Source: Cliona cf. orientalis | Taxonomy: Eukaryota > Porifera > Demospongiae > Clionaida > Clionaidae | Direction: 5' to 3' | Length of the DNA stretch: 64,000 bases | NCBI GenBank assembly: GCA_963930775.1 | Contig: OZ005699.1 | Location: forward strand, 4,733,501 to 4,797,500 | Shown here: positions 23,049 through 33,052 of the stretch, in pieces | How positions within the stretch are numbered: the first letter of the stretch is position 1 | Layout of the letters: every line of letters starts with the position of its first letter | Position numbers and translations under genes: made by a program | The notes under the pieces: generated by a model | Seen by the model: only the letters and a program-made list of their open reading frames with translations | Database searches by the model: none | Told to the model about the DNA's origin: nothing

Positions 23049-25475
23049 ATGGCTATTCGGAAGAGACTGAAAGAGCTAGCGGAGAGCAAGAGTAAGTATT
23101 ACAATTGTATAAAAAGGGGTTTAGCCGTGTAGTCGTACGATTGTAGCACCTATAGGGCGTGGTCATAAATAAGATTTTTTTTTTTACCTCAAACGTTATT
23201 GTCTGGTGTTTGGCCGGAAGAAAACTGCTACAGTGACGTGCTCGAGGCAAAACTCCTTGAGCCAAAAGAAGCAACAGTTGGAGTCGTTGCCAAAGTGAAA
23301 GGAGGCAAGATACACTCTGGAACTATAGTTATGGTGGGGACCAGAGCTGAAGTGGAACTACGACTAAATGAGTTAGAAGGTGTCGACTATTCACAGGCAG
23401 AGGACCAAGGTGAACTATAGTATGCATGCGTACTTCATTATGAAGACCATGCATGTAATTATGTGCATGTACATGTACATGTACATGTATATCTACATGT
23501 ATACCAGTATGTAAAGTTTTGATCCTGCCATCTTCTGATCTATTCTTTAGCCAAAGACTCAGACACACCAGGAGCCAGTGATAGTACAACAGTTGGTGGT
23601 GAAGTGAATACAAGCAAGGAGGCAAGCAAGAAGTAATGTAACTCAGCTCAAAAGAGACGACGGGAACAAGTAGCAGATGATGGAAAGCCCCCAAAGAAGA
23701 TGGCTGAAGGTTAGTAATAGTAATAATCATTCTTGCTGAAATTAACTGAAAATGCTGTGTTAAATATTAAAATTAACATTAAATTGTTATTTTTATAGCT
23801 CAGAAGCAGAAGGCTAGCTCTGCTGGAAAAGGGCAAAAAAGGAAGCAAAAGGCGGAAGGTTAGTGCACACCAACATAATTTTATCTTGAGATTGTCTATG
23901 CACCTGTACAAACATACATTATGTACATGTAAGTGTACACACACCATTTACTTCCTTTTCTTGTAATATTTTCAGGCAAATTATCCAAATAGTGGCTCAT
24001 GATGGAGTAACCACAGATAAGAGTCAGTCACACCCAGGGTGCTCTGCTCAATCTGAGTCTTCTGCTGAAACCCAACAACCATCTGCATCTACAGTTGCTG
24101 AAGTACCCACCACAGCCAGAGTCTTCTGGTGTAGCAGCTCAGTCCAAGTCTTCTGCTGAAACCCAACAACCATCTGCATCTACAGGTTCTGAAGTACCCA
24201 CCACCACAGCCAGAATCTTCTGGTGCAGCAGCTCAGTCCGAGTCTTCTGCTGAAACATTTTCAGGTGCTCAAGTACTAGACTTCTAGTATACCATCTGGT
24301 GTACCACCTCAGTCAGCTTCTTCTGGTGTGGCAGGTGTAGCAGCTGGTGAATCATCTCAGCCCAGGCCTTCAGCTCCACCAAAACAGCTACCTGCTCTCT
24401 TAGATGTGTCCATCACCACAATTTCTAGCATTTCCAGTGTTTCCCCACTTCCATCGCCTTTAAGAAGCCTCACAACCTCACCACCCAAGCTAAAGCAACC
24501 ACATGAGGCTATTGAATCGCTGATGCTGGAGATTGAGGTGCAGGACCTTATGGGCAGAGTAACTGTACTCGAAGAAGGCCAAGCACATATGCTGGAGATG
24601 AAAAGATCGATCCTTCAGAAACAGGAAGATATTTTATCCAGACTCGTCACACTAGAGAACAATCAATTTCAAGATCCCTCACACCACATGTACAGTTTTA
24701 ATGATAAACTAGATTACTCGTTTCCTGATGATGATCAGCAGTCAATTTTTATACCTCCACCACCAGTGCTACCGTCAGCATCTCCGTCACCAAGGCGTCT
24801 ACCACAAGCACGTCCCCCACCACCTTAGCGTCTACCATTAACACCAGCACAACCCCACCAACACAACATCTACCACCAGCCCACCCACTACCGAGAGGTC
24901 TACCACCAGCATCACATGCACCACCAGGGAGTCCACCACAAGCTTATCCTCCAGTAACAGCACACCCACCACCAGGGAGTCTACCACCAGTTCATCCTCC
25001 AATAACAGCACACCCACCACCAGATCACTCTTCAACACCAACGTCTGTACAGCAGTTAAACCGCCTTCCATTCTGGTAGTTTCAACCCTCTACTCGTCAG
25101 AAGCGAAACGCCTCCAAACCAGCTTTGCCATCATCTTCCATTGACCGCTCCTCACTGACGCCGGCTGATGTTGTCATTGGACGCCACCCTAATCTCCTAT
25201 GTGAAAGAAAGCTACCAACCTTGGTCCAGAAGCAGGCAAAAGAAGCCTATTTCGGAGAAGCAGTAATGGTACAATGCACTCTGGCTGGTGATAGAGATCT
25301 TCCTGGTCTCCCTGTAGAAGAGCTACAACAGCTGAAGCAGAAGCTACTGTCGATACTTCCACAATACTGGAAGTCGCCATTTGAATTTGAAGCTCAGTGG
25401 AAGAGCTCGATTGATTCAATCGGTCAAGCCTGCAAGAGACTTAGGGCCAACTCTAAACAATACTTGCGACCCTAA
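23049..25475 (+). pseudogene. Multi-exon BEN-domain protein, accessory gene of the Tc1-like element
   Basis: Exon 1 (23049-23091) starts at an ATG (MAIRKRLKELAESK) and ends at GTAAGT. Exon 2 (about 23213-23409; acceptor uncertain) encodes SDVLEAKLLEPKEATVGVV...MVGTRAEVELRLNELEG. Exon 3 is 23551-23709, exon 4 23799-23858 and exon 5 begins at 23976. All these junctions are GT-AG and phase 1, which is strong support for a real gene. Exons 3-4 are lysine-rich. Then come Ser/Gln/Pro repeats of about 85 bp (24048-24260), a coiled-coil-like stretch (about 24500-24660), Pro-rich repeats (24770-25070) and a C-terminal BEN-like domain (25160-25460: LVQKQAKEAYFGEAVM, LPVEELQQLKQKL, FEFEAQWKSSIDSIGQACKR). 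BEN domains bind DNA or chromatin partners. Lesions include TAA at 23634, TAG at 23990, frameshifts in the Ser/Gln repeats and TAG at 25077. The BEN call rests on pattern, not on a search. Confidence 0.65.
25125..25475 (+). CDS. Open C-terminal exon with the BEN-like domain
   Basis: An uninterrupted 116-codon frame closing the gene above. It has the helical spacing of BEN domains and ends CKRLRANSKQYLRP. The upstream frame is continuous except for a TAG at 25077-25079, so this part would be read only if that codon is spliced around or the copy is older than the lesion. Confidence 0.55.
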   Translation: MPSSSIDRSSLTPADVVIGRHPNLLCERKLPTLVQKQAKEAYFGEAVMVQCTLAGDRDLPGLPVEELQQLKQKLLSILPQYWKSPFEFEAQWKSSIDSIGQACKRLRANSKQYLRP

Positions 25476-25649
25476 CAAGAGACTCAGAACCAATCCAAAC
25501 ACACCTAGAGTCTATAGGCCCTTTATCACACACACACACAGTAATTACACAATATTATTAATATTATATTTGTATAGACTATAATTATTAAAATAACATT
25601 TCTTGAAATTTAAATGAAATTTTCATGACTTAGAGAAAACGTGTACTTG

Positions 25650-27006
25650 TATCATAGAGTCGGTAGACTCTATAAGTAGGGATGGCCCGGATATGCCATA
25701 TACGTAATACATTACAAATATCCAAATATCCCAAAATAGGTAATTTTGTGAAATTTCTAAGTATGAAAATCAGAATCTCCAGCAAATTATCTATCTAACA
25801 AGACCAAGATCATTCACCAAATCAATTGTATATGCCAGAACCAGATGTTCAAAAAAATGGCCATTTGTCATTCTTTCTTTCTTTCTTTTTCATTATCAGG
25901 GCTAGCTCAAGACTGCCTTAATCACTCATCTTAGTTTCCACTCCATTTTGTAGCGCGCAGTGCAGTGGCACGCAATCTCGACAGTTACGTAATAGTGGGT
26001 GTGTACGGCGCATTGATAATTGGGTGTGTCTGATACGCCATTTTGTGATATAATGCGCATGTTCGGAATGTGTTGCCATGGTAAAATCATGTGACAGTGC
26101 CGCGCCCCAGGCGAGCTCGAGCGCTCGAGCCGAGGCCGAGCTAGCTACTCTCTAGCGCGTGCAGCAGCGCGCTGGATCGATCATGGATAAGAAGGCGCAA
26201 GGCTCGGGGAGCGGTAAGGCGCTAGGCATAGGCGAGCTACTCACTAGCGCGTGCAGCGCTAATGCTCCGCTGGAACGATCATAGATATAGGCATACGAAG
26301 GCGCAAGGCTCGAGGAGTGATATTAAACGTACAGATCATAGAATTATGCCGAGTAGCTGCTGCTAACAATAAAATTTAGAACTTGGTTTTCTCCCTAAAT
26401 GGAAGAGTCTCATCACTACTTGGGCCACCTAAAACAGCCTTCTTTATCAGCCTGCTTCATCACATAGGCATATGAATGCAAGTTAACGAGAGGCGTGGCT
26501 ACCGTGAAACTTCGGCACCTCCCATCGTCCATGGCCACTTAATTACACTGGACAGAAGTTGTGAGCAAGCCATGTAAGATGGTATTATAAAATGCACTAT
26601 GTGCAATAAAAAGAATAGGAACAAGTATAAAAACAATCGAATAAATTGAAGGATGAAGTAGGGATGGCAGGATCACAAACAAGATTTATAAGGGATAATC
26701 ACATCTACTATACATCCCTATACTTGCTTTCAAGTTGAGGGATGCAAAAATAACCAGCAATAATGCATGTGATTGAATCAAACTGACCATCCCACCATCG
26801 TGACAACTATAGGAATAACCTGAATGTCTTCCACATACTTCACTCGACAAGTATGTTGACATTAATAGGTGCGTAATAATAAAAAAAAGCAAGCGTAGGT
26901 ATGTATAGTAGATGTGATTATCCCTTACAAATCTTGTTTGTGTACTTTTTGACCCTGCCATCCCTACTTCATCCTTCAATTTTATTCGATTGTTTTTATA
27001 CTTGTA
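25650..27006. mobile_element. Composite AGTAGGGATGG element, full copy, nested in the Tc1-like element
   Basis: Begins with the small palindrome TAGAGTCGGTAGACTCTATA, then AAGTAGGGATGGCCCGG. It ends with a foldback module (26614-27006) whose arms are about 100 bp. A local duplication (26128-26215 and 26228-26320, GCGAGCTACTCACTAGCGCG) lies inside. The same element occurs in the pogo-like transposon at 34827-36137. No coding capacity is recognised. Confidence 0.75.
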
Positions 27007-27051
27007 CATAAACAACTAGTAACCTGTAGCTGCTCCTTCTACTTGTATCAC

Positions 27052-28085
27052 TTAAGGTATTACTTTATTAAGATGGCCTATGTATTTTTGACACTTAGCA
27101 GTGTCCACTGTTTCCCAAAATTTCACGATCCCTGTGACTAGCTCATCATTGGTTTTTGGCTTAATTTCTCTCCTTATATACTCCTTTAGTTCGTGCCAAA
27201 GGTTCTCTATTGGGTTGAGATCGGGGACTCGGCCGGGGTCTTCCACCAGTTGATGAAATTTCTCCTCATCCACTCTGCAACATAGCCTGACGTGTGCTTG
27301 GGATCGTTATCCATCATAAACTTGTGATCCTCAGGATAAACCTTCTCTATGAACGGCAGCAGGGTCCCCTCCAAGATACTCATAAATAGCTCTTTCTTCA
27401 TTATACCCTCGAATATGCATATTCCACTCTGTCCTCTCTTATTTATCCCGGCCCAAATGTGAACTTTGGTTGGGTGTTTAGGCCTAAATAAAGATACAGT
27501 GTATATACATGTACTTAATAATTTTACAGGTCATGCAAAAACTAATTCTACCTTGGTTTCGGACGAGGGGCTTCACCACGCTTTCTACAAGCAAATCTTC
27601 TGTGACTCTCCATTTGTACTGTGCATTTATCTGTCCAGATGACATCGTCGAAGGTATCATTGAGGTGTTGCTGTGCCCACGTTAGTCGCTTGGCTTTGTT
27701 CGCTTCTTGGATGAGCTGGCAATAGGTGCTTCCGCCAAAAGTCCATCCTAGAGCCGTCCTGCATCGAAGGATCGTGCGGAGGGAGATGGAATAACCCTTC
27801 TCGTTCAGGAGACGGTGTAGCTGATAGGTTGTCGTTTCGTCGTCGGCTCTCATCTGCTCCTCCACAACCTCCTTAATCTCAGCCGTAACCTTTGATGGTC
27901 TTCCCGAACCAACTCTCCTTGAGATCGAGCCAGTTGCTTCGTACTTTTCAAGAACTTATGAATTCCAACCCTTGAACACTTCAAATTCTCCTTCTGCAGT
28001 TCTTTCACGATGGCTGGAGCCTTGAGGCCTCGAGAAGCGAAGAAGAGGACACGCTGCTTCTAGTATGTTGAATAGACCATTGTTT
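27052..28085 (-). pseudogene. Tc1-like transposase (DD34E), broken
   Basis: Minus strand. The N-terminal DNA-binding half (GLKAPAIVKELQKENLKC...SGRPSKVTAEIKEVVEEQ) has a helix-turn-helix pattern and the GRPS linker. The catalytic half has VIWTDKCTVQ (first Asp), PKHPTKVHIWAGI, FMMDNDPKHTS (second Asp) and DLNPIENLWHELK (Glu). Ignoring one frameshift, 34 residues separate the second Asp from the Glu, so it is the DD34E Tc1 type. A GT-AG intron lies at about 27469-27551 and joins KP to PKHP in frame. Lesions are an in-frame TAG near the start (about 28067) and one-base losses near 27945 and 27225. The enzyme cuts at the terminal repeats and inserts at TA, which fits the element ends seen here. 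Confidence 0.85.
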
Positions 28086-28499
28086 TCACACGTCAGGTTT
28101 GCAGTGGGTGTGACCGTATTAAATATCACTTGGGCGCCCCGCCGCCATTTGTTCAATTTAGACCGTGAACGGAAGTACGTATAGCGCATGCGATAACGTT
28201 CCTGTGAACTGTGTGAAAACAGATCTCAGGGTGCGTCGGTATGATCGTCGAAACCCAGCCAAACGTTAACTTTTTATTGACCGCTACTTAAGTGTGCAAT
28301 GGCGACGTTTTCGCTCTGCTTGAACGTCACCACTGGACTATTGACAGGTATGACAAAGAACAGACCTCGCTTCTCGCTTGGGTGGCTAGCTAAAGCATCA
28401 TCGCTTGAGATTGTGTAAGGGGGCCGTATCTTACCCGTACTATAGTTGTTGACTATGCAACGTGATCATTTGGGGCGGGACCATGCATCTGTAATATGA

Positions 28500-28634
28500 A
28501 ATTTATGGATACCGTCCTTAGTTCGGAGGTCAATTAGTACACATTTCTACGGCCAATCGTTTGGGGCCATCGATGACTGCCCATGTAATGGAGGTGTCCT
28601 TAATTCGTAGGTGTGTGATAAAGAGGTTCCACTG
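28500..28634 (-). mobile_element. Tigger/pogo-type MITE remnant, one end
   Basis: The right border GAGGTTCCACTG, read inward CAGTGGAACCTCTTTATCAC, is the classic Tigger-like terminus followed by ACC...TTAAGGACACC. No matching left end was found. Confidence 0.5.
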
Positions 28635-29129
28635 TGGTCAAAATGGTTGGCCCCCTGTGCCCAGCCAGTTCCTACACATATGACTAAGCTTAGTATAACC
28701 AAGGACTTATAGACTCCTAAAGGAGCCTATGAGCCACTAAAAGTCGTGGCAGCAAACACCTTCTGCATAATCGAGCTTGCCCCTCACCCATATCTGAGCC
28801 TACACAGTAATGTACAAATGCAAATACTCTTGATGATTTGAATGATCTCCACCATACCTTAGCCATGTTTATACGTACAATACTGGACTGGCTAAGCACC
28901 TGCATGGCTTCCAAAGCGGTTTAAAGGCCTAATATAAACTGGGATCTTGTCGTGTTCGTAAATATTTTCCTGTTTTAGCATTACCACATGTAGCGATCTA
29001 AGCTTACCAATTATTCGACCAACATCAGCACTTGCAACCATTAATGTCAAGATTTGCTTATTACTCCCGGTAATACTTCTTCCTTCATGTTGCGTTTGCT
29101 TTCTTCTCCCTAAATAATATTATGCTTAT
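28635..29129. other. No gene seen
   Basis: Non-coding. Short open frames have no domain or splice support. Confidence 0.4.
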
Positions 29130-29830
29130 GACTGCAAATATATATACATGTATTTTTGTATAGGTAATCACACACATTTGATTCCAATTAGGGAAATAAT
29201 AGACCATGTTCATTATTATTAACGTGCCCTGCCTCAAGGAGTACAGCTGCTAGAGCAGCTGCAGTGCGCCTTTTAACATGACATGCACTAGTTTTGACAG
29301 GTGAGACTTCTACGTATCTACAAAATTACACACTAAGTAGAAAAAAAAGAATTTAATGTAAAGTAATGTTTGAGACTCTGGGAAAACATTCACAACAAAT
29401 TATTGATATGCATACTATGCATCCAGCTGTTATATGGTGGTTTCTGGATATCTTTTTCTGCTTAGTGTGTAGGCTTGCTTGAAAAAAAAAAGCTATCTTG
29501 ACCACCTGTCGAATAAGCAATACTAGAGTAAGTATACTAACCTACTACTGGGTCCTAACACTTTCCAGAGTTCATAAGCAGCCTTTTAGGTAGACCCTTC
29601 CAGGAAGCCATTCTTTTTTAGCTCTTCGGTGGGTTTGAGAGTGACTAGTCAGCAACAAGTTGCAAATTCAATCCTCTATTGTCTAACAGGTTTTAGCTTG
29701 ACCTCCTGCACCTTGTGCAATCAACTGCAGAGAGGGCAGGGCTGCTATGACTTCCAGGAAGAGGGAAGTAGCTGGCCTCACCCACTGATTTAATTTGTGG
29801 TTTATGCATAATACACAGAACATGGACAAA
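29130..29830. repeat. Dispersed repeat C, copy 1
   Basis: Reverse-complementary to 37650-38280 (shared ACTAGTTTTGACAGG, GCAACAAGTTG, TTGTGCAATCAACTGCAGAG). It carries a private CACACTAAGTAG MITE (about 29325-29491) that is absent from copy 2. Confidence 0.8.
29325..29491. mobile_element. Short CACACTAAGTAG MITE
   Basis: Ends CACACTAAGTAGAAAAA and TTTTTCTGCTTAGTGTG. It is an internally deleted relative of the units at 19.4 kb and 59.8-63 kb. Repeat C copy 2 gives the empty site (CTACAAAAAAATGCTATC on its complement). Confidence 0.8.
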
Positions 29831-30039
29831 TTGGAGGAAGCCACAATCCCAAACTTTTACACGGATCATAATATGATAACTAATTTTGTAATCAGATTAG
29901 CTGATAATGGTCATCCCATGAATGATTACAAGGACCAAGCTCTCATGCTCCCCCCCCCCCCCCCCCCCACCAATTTAAAGCTGGTCATATCCAATCGGTA
30001 TTCGTAGTTTTATATAATATTAATTTAACAATGGATAGT

Positions 30040-30502
30040 AATAGTTATGTACTAACAGCTTCTTGTGGCTGTCCTGCTGGTGCTGGCCCTACTGGAAGCT
30101 ACATGCAAGCACATCTGTGCACTATGTTATGCCCTGGAGAAGTTTTGTGAAATAATAATTATTAAATTATTAAGGTCACCACAGTCATGCACATCAGAGC
30201 TCCAGAAGTGGAACCAACAAAGAGAGAGGAAACAGGAATCCTATCCAGCAAAAGATATCACTTTCATTAAGTGTGAATACAGGGAAAAAAACAAGCCTCA
30301 CCATCAGCAACTTGCAATCCATGACCGTTGTCATTTCGATCAACACCAAATCTCGAGAGTAGGGATTCAGACCTTGCAGCATGACTTGGAGAAGACTGGA
30401 AAGAAAATATTATGTCTTCCACTCAGGACTGTTAAGGCAGCCTCAGCTGATGATGATTGTGCAGAGGCTTGTAAAATGCTTGTATTCAGCTCTTATCACT
30501 AA
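30040..30502 (+). pseudogene. SWIM zinc-finger protein fragment
   Basis: Plus-strand ASCGCPAGAGPTGS (30058-30099), then after a short frame-breaking change CKHICALCYALEKF (30104-30147), forms the CxC...CxH zinc-binding pattern of SWIM domains. The following SCTSELQKWN continues the pattern seen in invertebrate SWIM/YqaJ-nuclease proteins of mobile-element origin. The open frame runs to 30502 but no nuclease motif follows. Partial, no start. Confidence 0.5.
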
Positions 30503-30560
30503 TTATTGCCAATTACATGATCATGAATATCATTAAATCTCGAGCGCACATGATCATATC

Positions 30561-30900
30561 CCTACTCTATACGTGGCCAGCAAATTTGAGTTTCCAAAGT
30601 CTCACTGGTCTACGCTACAGTCCCACAAAGTCCAAGAAGCAAAAATGGCCGATTGTTGGCCCTTTTCACAGCCTGCTCACTCACAGAAGACAGTGCATCA
30701 AGTGTCAAAACTGTCACAAATAAGACAGCGCACCCCAAAATGGTGGCAAGGGTAAAGCTACTGCACCGACACACTGAAATAAACAGTTTTCAATAGTTCT
30801 TGATCAGCCATTTTTGCTTCTTGGACTTTGTGGGACTGTAGCGTAGACAAGAGAGACTTCGGAAACTCAAACTTGCTGGCCACGTTTAGAGTACAGACTT
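30561..30900. repeat. Inverted repeat pair, ~95-bp arms
   Basis: Arms 30561-30655 and 30806-30900 share CGTGGCCAGCAA, CTACGCTACAGTCCCACAAA and GAAGCAAAAATGGC in opposite orientation at about 90% identity, around a 150-bp spacer. Probably a foldback MITE. Confidence 0.75.
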
Positions 30901-31394
30901 TGTCACTGGAATAAGCCTTAATTGTTCAAGTTCGAAACTACTATTATTTTGCTGCTATTAGTCGATAAGTGCACTGCTGTCGCCATTTTCGGCCATTTTT
31001 TGCTCAAATTGACATAGCAACGGATCTATCCAAGAATGCAAACCATAAAACAGAGTGCGCGTACATGTTCTATTGTTCACGTGAGCAGTTTCCAATCCCG
31101 TTACGTAGTCTATAATATCTATCCTCTAATAGGGACAACATGCCACATCATTCCGTCAACTCCTGATCTGATATGTTGTCTCCATACAGTTTTGATACAA
31201 AGCATGTACTCTTCCTGATGGTGTAATCGCTACTAAGGATTTAAGGTATGATGGTTTTCATAAAGTCATCAATTTGTTGTCTGGATGGCCATATATTTAT
31301 TTCATTAAATGAACAGTATAAAAATTAATCCATGTTGTAAAAATTCGACATACTGTTGCTCGTGATACACCAAAGCGATACACAATATCATTAA
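30901..31394. other. No gene seen
   Basis: Non-coding sequence with no matched repeat. Confidence 0.4.
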
Positions 31395-32034
31395 GGTTAC
31401 GGGATAGTGTTCCGCCCACGCATGGTCAAAGTTCACATGAATAATAAACGAGACAGTTATATTCCAGTTTTTGTCCACGTTCTTTGCACAGTCAAGGCAC
31501 AGGTAAGTAGCTCTCCTGATGCCTGCCCCATGGTCCACAAAAACGAAAAGCAAACCTGCCACTATCTGTCTGCAAGCGGGGGTAAGTTCTGCAATTTCCT
31601 GCGTCAGTTTTTGCCAAGGTAAACAGCCTCTATGTAATGATATACGATAACTTACGAGCCTCTACAGGGCCAGGTATAGCGTTTGAACTCTATCGAGTTA
31701 CACGAACAGAAAGCGAACATAAAAACTTGCCATGTGACTCGCTTAATGGCGGCCCTCCAGGACAAAACCTTGTCTGACGACTCACCATCCTAGAGTTTTC
31801 GAAAAAGCGCTATACCTGGCCCTGCTCCGATCGATGGACTAGCGTGAACAACAGCGAAGTCAGTTTGTTCGAGTCTCTGGTCTTCAAAATTTGACGCAGG
31901 AACTTGGACTTTGTTTGCATCTGGAAAATGGTCGACGTTCATTCGCGTTCCCGACTAAACCGCATTAAAACATACGTGAATTGTGTTCATGCGCAATCAT
32001 TTATAAATTGCGCGTCGAATACTATCCCGTAACC
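31395..32034. mobile_element. piggyBac-like MITE with TTAA target duplication
   Basis: Ends GGTTACGGGATAGT and ACTATCCCGTAACC, with TTAA at 31391-31394 and 32035-32038. 640 bp, non-coding, collinear with 15761-16850 minus the nested element there. Confidence 0.88.
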
Positions 32035-32431
32035 TTAAAGTTAACCAATATAGCACATCTTAGACGGCGTAGGACTAGAAAGAACTCATTTAGTAGCATC
32101 AACGATCTTGGGGCACCTCAGGTTACTTCAGAATGCACACAAGTAGATGATTCAGTACTTGTACCTTTGTATTGCAGTTGCAAGAATTGGAGTTAAATGT
32201 GAGCGAATTTGAGAAAAGGGGCAAACTTCGCACATTTTCCAAATTTTGTTTTAAAACGCTTATAACTTTGGAACCCTGGCATTAATACCATATTTCTTCT
32301 AAAAATTCGGCCCCCAAAAAACTATTTCATTCGGGCCTCGCCCAATATTTAGAGGTTAAAGCGAGCGCTCAGCGCCGGATGGCCGAATAATTAGAAGTAC
32401 CGGATAAGCCACGCCCCCAATCGCACTAGAC

Positions 32432-32866
32432 GTGACGATCGAGACCAGCGAAATCGAGCTTCTACTTGTGAAAGTCGAAAGGCATCGCTATGTCTTCTGT
32501 TCTGCTGGTAAAAACGGCTGTAAGTGGCTACCATGTTACCAGGGAGTATGGGAACCTACTCGTGGAGATCTCCTTGTTTGTCTACACGGGAGTGAGAACA
32601 GACATGATCGATACGTGATGGCCGTCTATCGTAGTGACGTGCCTGGCATTGTTGTTGGACACTTGCCCAAGGAGATCTACTTCATCAGACACGATGGAAA
32701 AATCAGTGGCAAGGTGACTGGACGCCGACAGTACAGTGAAGAAGCTGGTGGCATGGAAGTACCATGCGAACTCAAGTTTAGTGGAAATGCCAGAAAAGTT
32801 AGAAAGTTAAGGCAGCTGCTCACAGACTTGGATTCCCCAGCTGTTGTAGTTGTGTCAAGTTTGTAG
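32432..32866 (+). CDS. HIRAN-like domain protein, accessory gene of the pogo-like element
   Basis: An intact frame of about 144 codons; no ATG opens it (the earliest position shown is a GTG), so an upstream exon is likely, perhaps spliced at the CACTAG just before 32430. The core reads ENRHDRYVMAVYRSD...VVGHLPKEI, then GKISGKVTGRRQYS, then GMEVPCELKFSG. This matches the HIRAN pattern (HD followed by a hydrophobic strand, GHLP, then a late beta strand). HIRAN domains bind single-stranded 3' DNA ends in HLTF/Rad5 proteins, and a role at excision or repair intermediates is a reasonable guess only. AATAAA follows at 32941. Unlike the transposase next door, this frame has no visible lesion. Confidence 0.6.
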   Translation: MTIETSEIELLLVKVERHRYVFCSAGKNGCKWLPCYQGVWEPTRGDLLVCLHGSENRHDRYVMAVYRSDVPGIVVGHLPKEIYFIRHDGKISGKVTGRRQYSEEAGGMEVPCELKFSGNARKVRKLRQLLTDLDSPAVVVVSSL

Positions 32867-33052
32867 TTTATTCATCACAGGTTTCATGCTTTTTAGCTGT
32901 ATAGGTCATTTTATTCATAAAAATGCTATCATACTGTCATAATAAATTGATTCATGAGTGAAGGTGGATACGGCATGAAATTCTGTATGTGCATGGGTGA
33001 TAATTTGATTGAGATCGTAGTTTGAAAGGGTTAAAAGAGTTGACTGTAGTTC

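Larger units (their letters stand above)
22675..28288. mobile_element. Tc1-like transposon carrying a BEN-domain gene
   Basis: Terminal inverted repeats of about 25 bp: CAGTAGCGGTCAATAAAAAG on the left and CTTTTTATTGACCGCTACT on the right. TA target duplications lie at 22673-22674 and 28289-28290, and the empty site is at 4332-4333. Contents are an accessory plus-strand gene (23049-25475), a nested composite element (25650-27006) and a minus-strand DD34E transposase (27052-28085). Without the nested insertion the element is about 4.3 kb, long for Tc1/mariner. Both genes carry lesions, so this copy is not autonomous. Confidence 0.85.
22480..28430 (-). repeat. Family A repeat split by the Tc1-like transposon
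   Basis: The left part (22480-22674) and right part (28289-28430) join into the sequence seen intact at 4150-4400 (CTCCAAC|TA|AGTGTGCAATGGCGACG). Everything between is the inserted transposon. Confidence 0.85.

Noticed and set aside
23329..23730. 133-codon minus-strand frame
   Set aside because: It is antisense to spliced exons of the BEN-type gene and covers a TACATG microsatellite.
24838..25071. Val/Leu-rich minus-strand frame
   Set aside because: It is the complement of the Pro-rich repeat of the BEN-type gene, which explains its repetitive look.
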